Assembly: GCA_963698395.1 (NCBI GenBank)
Contig: CAVOQQ010000002.1
Coordinates: 310,001-374,000 of the forward strand
Reading direction: 5' to 3'
From: JBBQUN01 sp963698395
GTDB taxonomy: Bacteria; Actinomycetota; Acidimicrobiia; Acidimicrobiales; SZUA-35
Length of the DNA stretch: 64,000 nt
Shown one piece after another: positions 16,312 through 23,099 of the stretch. Each line of letters starts with the position of its first letter. Position 1 is the first letter of the stretch. Made by a program: the position numbers and the translations under genes. Under the pieces are notes generated by a model that was not told the origin of the DNA, did not search any database, and saw nothing but the letters and a program-made list of their open reading frames with translations.

Positions 16312-16450
16312 TTCGGGTTGGGGCAGGCGAGCGAAGCGAGTGATTCGGGTTGGGGCAGGCGAGCGAAGCGAGTGATTCGGGTTGGGGCAGGCGAGCGAAG
16401 CGAGTGATTCGGGTTGGGGCAGGCGAGCGAAGCAAATGGTTCGTCCTCGG
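16291..16450 (+). repeat. 32-bp tandem repeat, five copies, overlapping the SURF1 stop codon
   Basis: Five head-to-tail units with exact 32-bp period start at 16291, 16323, 16355, 16387 and 16419. The unit begins GCAGGCGAGCGAAGCGAG and continues TGATTCGGGTTGGG. The first four are essentially identical; the fifth has drifted (AAGCAAATGGTTCG). The first unit contains the last codons and the stop of the SURF1 gene. There are no spacers, so this is not a CRISPR array. The core GAGCGAAGCGAG is related to the GAGCGCAGCGA repeat near 11700. Confidence 0.9.
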
Positions 16451-16468
16451 ATCGTCGGTTCGACGGAC

Positions 16469-16474
16469 TAGCCT
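16469..16474 (+). promoter_or_regulatory. -10 box of the gene at 16483
   Basis: TAGCCT ends 8 bp before ATG 16483. It comes directly after the tandem repeat array, so the array abuts the promoter. Confidence 0.55.
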
Positions 16475-16482
16475 GAGCGTTC

Positions 16483-17115
16483 ATGGCCCACGCTTCTGAC
16501 ATCGAGCTGCTCGCCCTGCAAGGTCTTCGACTGAAGGGTCGAACCCAGCCCGACGCGATTGCCAACCTGTATGGCGTCGATCAATCGGCGGTCGAGGCGG
16601 CACTCGAATCCCTCGCCGAGGCGGGTTTCGCTCAGTTCCGGGAAGGTCGCACGGCCTTCTGGATGCAGACCGCCGAGGGCAAGGCCGAGGGTGAGCGCCT
16701 GATGGCTGTCGAACTCGACGCCGCCGGCGCCCGAGCGTTGGCCACCGAGTGCTATGAGACCTTCAAGGGCCTGAATGCCGAGATGTTGGCGCTCTGCACC
16801 CGCTGGCAGGTCAAAGACGTCGACGGCGAGCAGGTCATCAACGACCACGCCGACGAGGTCTACGACGCTGCCGTGATCGACGAGCTGGCCGGGCTCGACG
16901 CCGGCGTGCAGCCGCTCGTTGCCAAGCTGAGCGACTCGTTGGAGCGATTCGGCATCTACAGCGGTCGCTTCGACACGGCTCTGGCCAACGTGCGAGCCGG
17001 ACAGCAGGAGTGGTTCACCCGTCCGATCATGGAGTCCTACCACACCGTCTGGTTCGAGCTGCACGAAGACTTCTTCGGCACGCTCGGAATCGACCGAGCT
17101 TCGGAGAGTCATTGA
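16483..17115 (+). CDS. Putative winged-helix regulator-like protein
   Basis: A 210-residue soluble protein. The first ~75 residues read like a winged helix: IELLALQGLRLKGRTQPDAI, then VDQSAVEAALESLAEAGFAQFREG and a hydrophobic wing strand. The C-terminal two thirds are helical, with no recognised enzymatic motif. Similar proteins annotated only as transcriptional regulators are common in actinobacteria, but I cannot name the family. It overlaps the dapA start by one base (TGATG), so it is translationally coupled to dapA and RNase J, which may point to a role in cell-wall/lysine control or just shared transcription. Confidence 0.6.
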   Translation: MAHASDIELLALQGLRLKGRTQPDAIANLYGVDQSAVEAALESLAEAGFAQFREGRTAFWMQTAEGKAEGERLMAVELDAAGARALATECYETFKGLNAEMLALCTRWQVKDVDGEQVINDHADEVYDAAVIDELAGLDAGVQPLVAKLSDSLERFGIYSGRFDTALANVRAGQQEWFTRPIMESYHTVWFELHEDFFGTLGIDRASESH

Positions 17116-18002
17116 TGCCCACCTTTGGAACCGTCCTGACGGCGATGGTCACACCCTTCGCTGCGGACGGCACCCTCGATCTCGACGCGGCGCAGGCGCT
17201 CGCTCGACATCTGGTGCAGAACGGGAACGACGGCGTCGTGGTCGCCGGAACCACCGGCGAGTCGGCCACGCTCACCCACGACGAGCAGATCGCGCTGATC
17301 GAAGCGGTCCGTGAGGCGATTCCGAACGCGTCGCTCGTTGCGGGGGCCGGCAGCAACGACACCCAGGCCGCTGTCGATCTCACCGAGCGGGCGACCGATG
17401 CGGGAGCCGACGGCATCCTGAGCGTCACGCCGTATTACAACCGCCCGTCTCAGGCGGGGATCGACGCCCACTTCCGGGCGGTCGCCGACTCGACCGACAA
17501 GCCGGTGCTGCTCTACGACATTCCGGTTCGTACCGGCCGCAAGATCGCCGAGTCCACGCTCCTCGGCTTGTTCGAGGTGCCGAACATCCTCGGCGTCAAG
17601 GACGCTGCGAAAGACCCGGCAGGAACGGCGTCGCTCATCGCGAAGGCCCCAGACCGCATCGAGGTCTACTCCGGAGACGACAGCCTGACGCTCCCGTTTC
17701 TGTCCGTCGGCGCCGTCGGCGTCATCGGCGTCGCCACCCACTGGGCAGGCCAGGAGATGGCCGACATGATCGCCGCTTACTCGGCGGGCAAGGTGGCCGA
17801 GGCCACCCGACTCAATGCCCTGATGATTCCCTCATTCGACTTCGAAGGATCCGATGACGCTCCCAACCCCGTTCCGAGCAAAGCCATGATGAACCTGCTC
17901 GGTGTCAAAGTCGGCGGTTGCCGGCCTCCGATGGGGTTCGCCCCCGACGACCTCGATGATCGAGCGCGAGCGATTCTCGCCGGTCTCGGTCGGTCGCTCT
18001 GA
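17115..18002 (+). CDS. dapA: 4-hydroxy-tetrahydrodipicolinate synthase
   Basis: DapA (295 residues) condenses pyruvate and aspartate semialdehyde, the first committed step to diaminopimelate and lysine. The Schiff-base lysine is K162 in NILGVKDAAKD; the catalytic Tyr is in SVTPYYNRP, and GTTGESATLTHDE is the characteristic substrate-carboxylate loop. The TIM-barrel ends with YSGDDSLTLPFLSVGAVGVI. ATG 17115 overlaps the previous stop by one base; a longer upstream frame would overlap the previous gene and is not real. Its stop overlaps the RNase J start by one base, a gene order (dapA-rnj) shared by many actinobacteria. Confidence 0.95.
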   Translation: MPTFGTVLTAMVTPFAADGTLDLDAAQALARHLVQNGNDGVVVAGTTGESATLTHDEQIALIEAVREAIPNASLVAGAGSNDTQAAVDLTERATDAGADGILSVTPYYNRPSQAGIDAHFRAVADSTDKPVLLYDIPVRTGRKIAESTLLGLFEVPNILGVKDAAKDPAGTASLIAKAPDRIEVYSGDDSLTLPFLSVGAVGVIGVATHWAGQEMADMIAAYSAGKVAEATRLNALMIPSFDFEGSDDAPNPVPSKAMMNLLGVKVGGCRPPMGFAPDDLDDRARAILAGLGRSL

Positions 18003-19765
18003 TGGCGGCCAAGGGATCGACCTCACCGACGAACACCCCCACCAACTCGAACGACGTCCGTGTCGTCTTCTTCGGCGGTCTCGGTGAAATCGGGCGCAAC
18101 TGCGCCGGTATCGAGGTCGATGGGCAGATCATGCTCATCGACTGTGGACTCATGTTCCCCGACGACGACATGGCCGGCGTCGACCTCGTTCTGCCCGACT
18201 TCACCTGGCTGCGTGAGAACGCCAGTCGTGTGATCGGTGTCGTGGCAACCCACGGCCATGAGGACCACATCGGGGCGCTCAGTCATCTGCTGCGAGACAT
18301 CGAGCTCCAGATCATCGGTTCGCCACTCACCATCGGACTGGCCAAGAACCGCATCGACGAGGCGGGCATGATGAAGCGGGCCAGCTTCATCGAGGTGAGC
18401 GACAACGACCGCATCCAGGTCGGCCCGTTCGACATGGAGTTCTTTCCGGTCACCCACTCGGTGCCACACGGTTTCGCAACGGCCTTCCACACCCCGCAGG
18501 GCGTCATCCTCCACTCGGGTGACTTCAAGCTCGACATGACCCCGGTCGACGGTCGTCTCACCGACCTCGCCGGCATCGGCCACATGGCGAAAGACGACGG
18601 TGTCCGCCTCTTCCTCTGCGACTCCACCAACGTGGAGGAGCAGGGTTTCTCCGACTCGGAGACCTCCATCGGCCAGTCGATCCACGATCTCTTCCAGGCG
18701 AATGTCGGCCGTCGCATCGTCGTTGCCTGTTTCGCGTCGCACATCCACCGGGTACAGCAGATCGCCGACGCCGCCATCGCCAATGGTCGGACCGTCGCCA
18801 CGCTCGGTCGGTCGATGAACAACAACGTGGCGCTCGCCCGCAAGATGGGCTTGCTCGATATCCCGGATTCGAAGCTGCGAGACATCGACTCGGTCGGTGA
18901 CATCGCTCCGGAAGATCTCTGCGTGATCTCCACCGGTTCCCAGGGCGAACCCATGGCGGCGCTGTCTCGCATGGCGTCGGGTGACAACAAGTGGCTCACC
19001 ATCACCGACGGCGACGTCATCATCTTGTCGTCGCACCCGATTCCCGGCAACGAGTCCTCGGTGTCGCGAACGATCGACGGACTGATCCGTCGAGGGGCAA
19101 CGGTCATCCATTCAGGTACCGCTCGTGTGCACGCCACCGGCCACGCCAAGGCCGAGGAACTCAAGGTGTTGCATTCGATCGTGCAGCCCGAGTGGTTCAT
19201 TCCGGTCCACGGTGAGTACCGCCATCTGACCGAGCACGCCCGCCTCGCCACCCGGATGGGCACCAAGCCCGAGCGGGTCATCGTCTGCCAGGACGGCGAC
19301 TCGGTGGTGCTCACCGACAAGGGCATCGTGCGCGGCGACTCGGTTCCCGCCGAGTACATCTACGTCGACGGCAAGGTCGGCGATCTCGACGAGAGCGTGA
19401 TCGTCGAGCGTCGCACGCTCGGCACCGATGGTTTCGTGTCGGCGGTCGTCTCGGTGTCGATCGAGGGCCCGCACGGGCACATCGTCGGCGTTCCCGAGAT
19501 CATCTCTCGTGGCTGGGTCCATGGCGCCGAGGGTGATCAGCTTCGCAAAGATGCAGCCGACAGCGTGCGGCAGACCATCGAGTCGGCGCTGAGCGACGGC
19601 CAGTTCTCTCGCCAGCACCTCGAGCGTGTGTCACGGCGTGCGTTGGGTCGCTTCGTTTCGAACCGCACGCGCCTTCGCCCGATGATCGTGCCGGTCGTTC
19701 TGGGAGCGCACGAGGGCCTCGAAGACGACAACGGCGGTCAACCCAACACCAAAGGCAAGCGCTGA
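18002..19765 (+). CDS. rnj: Ribonuclease J
   Basis: RNase J (587 residues) is a metallo-beta-lactamase/beta-CASP ribonuclease with 5' exonuclease and endonuclease activity in mRNA and rRNA processing. The metal site is HGHEDHIG (from H84) with further motifs VTHSVPHGF, LHSGDFKLD and the beta-CASP motifs LFLCDSTNVEEQG, ACFASHIHRVQQI and SGHAK-equivalent HATGHAKAEELK; HGEYRHLTEHA follows. The C-terminal domain is present (SVRQTIESALSDG). Together with pnp it supplies the core RNA-decay machinery in this window. Directly downstream an SDR gene begins within the stop codon. Confidence 0.95.
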   Translation: MAAKGSTSPTNTPTNSNDVRVVFFGGLGEIGRNCAGIEVDGQIMLIDCGLMFPDDDMAGVDLVLPDFTWLRENASRVIGVVATHGHEDHIGALSHLLRDIELQIIGSPLTIGLAKNRIDEAGMMKRASFIEVSDNDRIQVGPFDMEFFPVTHSVPHGFATAFHTPQGVILHSGDFKLDMTPVDGRLTDLAGIGHMAKDDGVRLFLCDSTNVEEQGFSDSETSIGQSIHDLFQANVGRRIVVACFASHIHRVQQIADAAIANGRTVATLGRSMNNNVALARKMGLLDIPDSKLRDIDSVGDIAPEDLCVISTGSQGEPMAALSRMASGDNKWLTITDGDVIILSSHPIPGNESSVSRTIDGLIRRGATVIHSGTARVHATGHAKAEELKVLHSIVQPEWFIPVHGEYRHLTEHARLATRMGTKPERVIVCQDGDSVVLTDKGIVRGDSVPAEYIYVDGKVGDLDESVIVERRTLGTDGFVSAVVSVSIEGPHGHIVGVPEIISRGWVHGAEGDQLRKDAADSVRQTIESALSDGQFSRQHLERVSRRALGRFVSNRTRLRPMIVPVVLGAHEGLEDDNGGQPNTKGKR

Positions 19766-20628
19766 CCCTCCTCATCACCGGCGGGTCGGGTTATCTGGCG
19801 CACCGGTTGGTGCCGCTGGCGCTCGAGCGAGACGTCGACCGAGTCGTGGCCGTGTCTCGCTCGGCTCCTGATCCGTCGACGATCGGTGGAGCCGAATGGC
19901 GTGCGCTCGATCTGGTCGATGCCGTCGCCGTTCGGTCGCTCTTCGTCGAGGTCGAGCCGACCGCAGTGATCTCGGCCGCAGCAACCAACCCCGGCCAGGG
20001 CGACACCTTTGCGGTCAACGAGGTGGGTGCGGCGGCGGTTGCTCGAGCCTGCAGCCTGATCGGCGCACGCCTCGTGCACGTGTCGAGCGACATCGTGCAC
20101 GACGGGCGCCTGGCCCCCGACGCACCCGGTTACGCCGACGCAGCGGCGCCAACGCCGATCAATGCCTACGGCGAGTCGAAGGCGGCGGGGGAGCGAGCCG
20201 TGCTCGCGGCGCTGCCATCGGCGTCGGTCGTCCGCACATCGCTGATCTATGGGATTGCCAGCATCGACCGCGGGACCGCCGGGTTCATCGAGCGTCTCGA
20301 TCGGGGTGAGCGCCTGTCGCTGTGGGGCGACGCCATTCGTCAGCCGGTCTGGATCGACGCCCTGTCGACGGCGCTGCTCGATCTGGCCCTCGAGCACACG
20401 AACGTCTCCGGTCCGATCAATGTCGCCGGTGGCGAGGCGATGAGTCGAGCGGAGTTCGCTCGGCGCTTGCTCGCTCACTGGGGTGTCGATGCCCGCGATC
20501 GCATCGACGTCACCCGGGCGGCCGAGCTCGATGACCAACCGCTCGACCTTCGTCTCGACCTCGGCCGGGCGCGGTCGCTGGGTTTGCCCTTGCCCGGCGT
20601 GTCGGAGGTGCTGCTCGCCGGCGACTGA
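19762..20628 (+). CDS. RmlD-like NAD(P)-dependent sugar-nucleotide reductase (SDR)
   Basis: A 288-residue extended SDR of the dTDP-4-dehydrorhamnose reductase (RmlD-substrate-binding) type. The dinucleotide motif LLITGGSGYLAHRLV is at the extreme N-terminus; later motifs are LVHVSSDIVHDG, then the catalytic YGESKAAGER (Tyr-x3-Lys) and GPINVAGGEAMSRAEFA. The nucleotide motif demands a start at or before 19765. The only fitting codon is CTG 19762, which overlaps the RNase J TGA in a CTGA arrangement resembling the usual ATGA/GTGA couplings. An unusual CTG start or a base error (GTG to CTG) is therefore implied; the next standard start (TTG 19807) would delete the binding motif. The sugar substrate is unknown. 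Confidence 0.75.
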   Translation: MTLLITGGSGYLAHRLVPLALERDVDRVVAVSRSAPDPSTIGGAEWRALDLVDAVAVRSLFVEVEPTAVISAAATNPGQGDTFAVNEVGAAAVARACSLIGARLVHVSSDIVHDGRLAPDAPGYADAAAPTPINAYGESKAAGERAVLAALPSASVVRTSLIYGIASIDRGTAGFIERLDRGERLSLWGDAIRQPVWIDALSTALLDLALEHTNVSGPINVAGGEAMSRAEFARRLLAHWGVDARDRIDVTRAAELDDQPLDLRLDLGRARSLGLPLPGVSEVLLAGD

Positions 20629-20635
20629 GTGCCGA

Positions 20636-21559
20636 CTACCGGTACGAGGCGATGGTGGCCTCGATCTGGTCGGCCAGCGGGGTGGCCGTGAGGCCGAAGG
20701 TGGCCTCGGTCTCGCTTGCCTCGATCACGAACGGTTCGTCGAACTGGTAGAGCATCTCGCGGAGCTCGCGCATCGCCGGCACGAACAGGCCGGCGAGCCG
20801 AAGTACCAGGGGCGGAATCGACCGAACCGTGACCGGGTCGACGTCGGCGGCGTTCGTGATGGCATCGACCATCTGCTGCGCCGTCATCGGCGGCAACGTC
20901 GGAACATGCCACGGACGGCCCATGGCTCGCTCGTCGGTGCCGACGGTTGCCATCGTTGCGGCGACGTCGCCCATGTAGCTCCAACTGTGCGGCTGGTGCG
21001 GGTCTCCGATGAACGAGACGTTCTTGCCCTTCAAGGCCTTGGGAACGACGCGATCACCCAGGTGGCCGTTCGCCCCGACCCCGGGGCCGAAGAAGTCCGA
21101 CGCCCGAACCTCGGCCGCTTGGATGCGACCGGCATCGTTGGCCGCGAGCGCCTCACGCCACATCGTGGCTCGGATGGCTCCCTTCTTGCTCGGCGGATCG
21201 AGCGGGGTGGTCGCTGACATCGGCGAGCTGCCCGCCGGGTACACGTAGAGGTTGCCCATCGTGACGAGGCGGGCACCGCTCGCCTCGGCTGCAGACAGGA
21301 AGCTCTCGGCCAATGGCGGCCAGGTGGTGGCCCACTGGTCATACGGCGGATTCGCGCAGTTGTAGAGCGTGTCGGCTCCGGCGGCGAGCTTCGCCAGCGC
21401 GTCGGAGTCGGTGGCATCGGCGGCGAGGCACTCGATGCCGGTGCCGCTCGGTCCGCTGCCGGATCGAGTGACCACCTTGACGTCGTGGCCCATGGCGGCC
21501 AGTCGTTGTGCGGTTCCCGACCCGACCGGTCCGGCTCCGACGATCACGTGTGTACCCAT
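20636..21559 (-). CDS. NAD-dependent epimerase/dehydratase-like oxidoreductase
   Basis: A 307-residue atypical SDR. The Rossmann motif is VIVGAGPVGSGTAQRLAAMG (G-x-G-x2-G), followed by AADATDSDALAKLAAGADTLYNCANPPY and TMGNLYVYPAG where classical enzymes have their Ser-Tyr-Lys site; it resembles NmrA-like or reductase-like SDRs. The substrate is unknown. ATG 21559 has the Shine-Dalgarno AGGAGC close upstream. It is divergent from a TetR gene, with two 20-bp inverted operator sites between them, the nearer 40 bp upstream of this start, so it is probably the main target of that regulator. Confidence 0.78.
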   Translation of the reverse strand: MGTHVIVGAGPVGSGTAQRLAAMGHDVKVVTRSGSGPSGTGIECLAADATDSDALAKLAAGADTLYNCANPPYDQWATTWPPLAESFLSAAEASGARLVTMGNLYVYPAGSSPMSATTPLDPPSKKGAIRATMWREALAANDAGRIQAAEVRASDFFGPGVGANGHLGDRVVPKALKGKNVSFIGDPHQPHSWSYMGDVAATMATVGTDERAMGRPWHVPTLPPMTAQQMVDAITNAADVDPVTVRSIPPLVLRLAGLFVPAMRELREMLYQFDEPFVIEASETEATFGLTATPLADQIEATIASYR

Positions 21560-21598
21560 TTCCTGCTCCTCATTCGGTTGTGCGATCAATGCTCTGAT

Positions 21599-21666
21599 AC
21601 GAGAGCACTGCTCTTGACTTGCACTCTGAACCAGTCGTGATCCTTTGTCAAGAGCGGTGCTCTCGT
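21599..21666. promoter_or_regulatory. Twin TetR operators in a divergent promoter region
   Basis: ACGAGAGCACTGCTCTTGAC (21599-21618) and GTCAAGAGCGGTGCTCTCGT (21647-21666) are reverse complements of each other at 19 of 20 positions. Each is also internally palindromic around AGAGCnnTGCTCT. The centres are 48 bp apart, roughly on the same DNA face. They sit between the oxidoreductase gene (minus) and the TetR gene (plus), strongly suggesting binding by that TetR and control of both genes. Confidence 0.8.
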
Positions 21667-21704
21667 TTGTTGTCATTGCTCTCGTCGGACGCCAAGATGG
21701 ACCC

Positions 21705-22511
21705 ATGGCCGCACCGAAGAAGGCGAAGTCCGTGAAGTCCGCAACGTCCGTGGAGTCCGCAACCTCCTCCACGGCGGGTGCGAACCCGAAGAAGCCGAAG
21801 ACGGCGCGCACCCTGCGCGATCGAGCACGCGAGGAACTGACGGCGGAGATCAAGGCCGTGGCCCGGGCCCAGCTGGCCGTGACGGGTGCCGAGGCGCTCT
21901 CGCTGCGAGCGGTCTCGCGCCAGCTCGGCATGGTGTCGTCGGCGCTCTATCGGTACTTTCCCAGTCGGGATGCGCTGCTGACCGCCCTGATCGTCGACGC
22001 CTACGATGCCCTCGGCGAGGCGGTCGAGGCAGCCGAGTCGGCTGTCGAGCGGTCCGATCTGCTCGGCCGCTGGCGGAACATCGCGTGGGCCACCCGTCGT
22101 TGGGCGGTCGATCACCCCCACGAATATGCCCTCGTCTACGGCACGCCGATCCCCGGCTATGCAGCACCCGACGACACGATCGATCCGGCCACCCGGGTGC
22201 CCCGGCTGATGCTCGGTCTGCTCGTCGACCTCGAGGCGGCGCTCGGGCCTGCCGGCGCCGAGCACCCCGGCCTCGCCCCGGTCGGGGCCCTCGATCCGGT
22301 GCTCTCCGACCAACTCGATGCTCTCGTTGCTCCGCTGCCGGGCGACGTCGATCGAGGACGCCTCCTCAACGGGTTGGGTGCCTGGGCGCTGATCTTCGGC
22401 CTGATCAGTTTCGAGCTCTTCGGGACGTTCCACAACACCTTCGACGAGGCCGAGCCGCTGTTTCGCTGCCAGGTCGACCTGATGGCGAAACACATCGGGC
22501 TGGCACCCTGA
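21705..22511 (+). CDS. TetR/AcrR family transcriptional regulator
   Basis: A 268-residue TetR protein. After a Lys/Ser/Ala-rich N-terminal tail of ~45 residues comes the DNA-binding domain (RDRAREELTAEIKAVARAQL, then ALSLRAVSRQLGMVSSALYRYFPSRDALLTALI given here in part). The C-terminal domain with WAVDHPHEYALVYGTPIPGY is the WHG-type TetR C-terminal domain. Start ATG 21705 is preferred; an in-frame TTG at 21645 lies inside the operator. It most likely represses itself and the divergent oxidoreductase through the two palindromes at 21599-21666. The effector is unknown. Confidence 0.88.
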   Translation: MAAPKKAKSVKSATSVESATSSTAGANPKKPKTARTLRDRAREELTAEIKAVARAQLAVTGAEALSLRAVSRQLGMVSSALYRYFPSRDALLTALIVDAYDALGEAVEAAESAVERSDLLGRWRNIAWATRRWAVDHPHEYALVYGTPIPGYAAPDDTIDPATRVPRLMLGLLVDLEAALGPAGAEHPGLAPVGALDPVLSDQLDALVAPLPGDVDRGRLLNGLGAWALIFGLISFELFGTFHNTFDEAEPLFRCQVDLMAKHIGLAP

Positions 22512-22579
22512 CCTCCGCTGCCGGAGGCACAGAACCGCTGTGGGCCACCGCTGTCACACCTCGTCGTCACGATGTCGGC

Positions 22580-23038
22580 ATGTGCATCAAGTGCGACGGC
22601 TATTCAGATGAAGAGATCATGCGAGGGATCGATCTCGCCGTGCGGGTAGACGGCTTCTTCGTGCAGGGGGTGGCCGAAGATCCCGACACGCCGGGCGGCT
22701 GGTCCTACACGATCGGGCTCACCGATTTCGACCTACCCGAACTCGTGGTCACCGACTTGCCGCTGAGCATCTCGCTCGGGTTGGTGCGATCGGTTGCCTC
22801 CCGGGCCATCACCGGCGAACCGTTGGCGGAGGTCGTCGCCGACCTCGATTGCACGCTCGGGCCGATTCACCTCGACCATCTCGATCGAGACCTCATCGTG
22901 GTCTGGCTGGAGTACTACGCCGAAATGCGAGCCGATCGTCTCCCGGCCAGCGCCCAGTTCCTCCAACTGGTGCCGGGCCCCACGCACCGCTGCTCCTGCA
23001 GGAATCTTCCGCTCACCGATCTGTCCCGAAGCTGCTGA
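22580..23038 (+). CDS. DUF4262 domain protein
   Basis: A 152-residue protein resembling DUF4262. The recognisable part is GGWSYTIGLTDFDLPELVV, then SISLGLVRSVASRAITGEPL. The N-terminus MCIKCDGYSDEEI has a Cys-x2-Cys and the C-terminus a Cys-x-Cys (HRCSCRN), a combination that could bind a metal, but this is inference. DUF4262 proteins have no established function. The start ATG 22580 is 69 bp after the TetR gene; coupling to ftsK downstream (61 bp) is not obvious since ftsK has its own -10 box. Confidence 0.7.
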   Translation: MCIKCDGYSDEEIMRGIDLAVRVDGFFVQGVAEDPDTPGGWSYTIGLTDFDLPELVVTDLPLSISLGLVRSVASRAITGEPLAEVVADLDCTLGPIHLDHLDRDLIVVWLEYYAEMRADRLPASAQFLQLVPGPTHRCSCRNLPLTDLSRSC

Positions 23039-23084
23039 TCCAGAGCGATCCGGTCAGCTCCCTCAACGTGGCAGCCCAACCCGC

Positions 23085-23090
23085 TAGAGT
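23085..23090 (+). promoter_or_regulatory. -10 box of ftsK
   Basis: TAGAGT ends 9 bp before GTG 23100. No Shine-Dalgarno sequence is visible, again suggesting a leaderless or very short leader. Confidence 0.5.
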
Positions 23091-23099
23091 GACGCCACT

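Noticed and set aside
16291..16450. Possible CRISPR array
   Set aside because: The 32-bp units are contiguous with no spacers, there are no cas genes, and the first unit overlaps a coding sequence.
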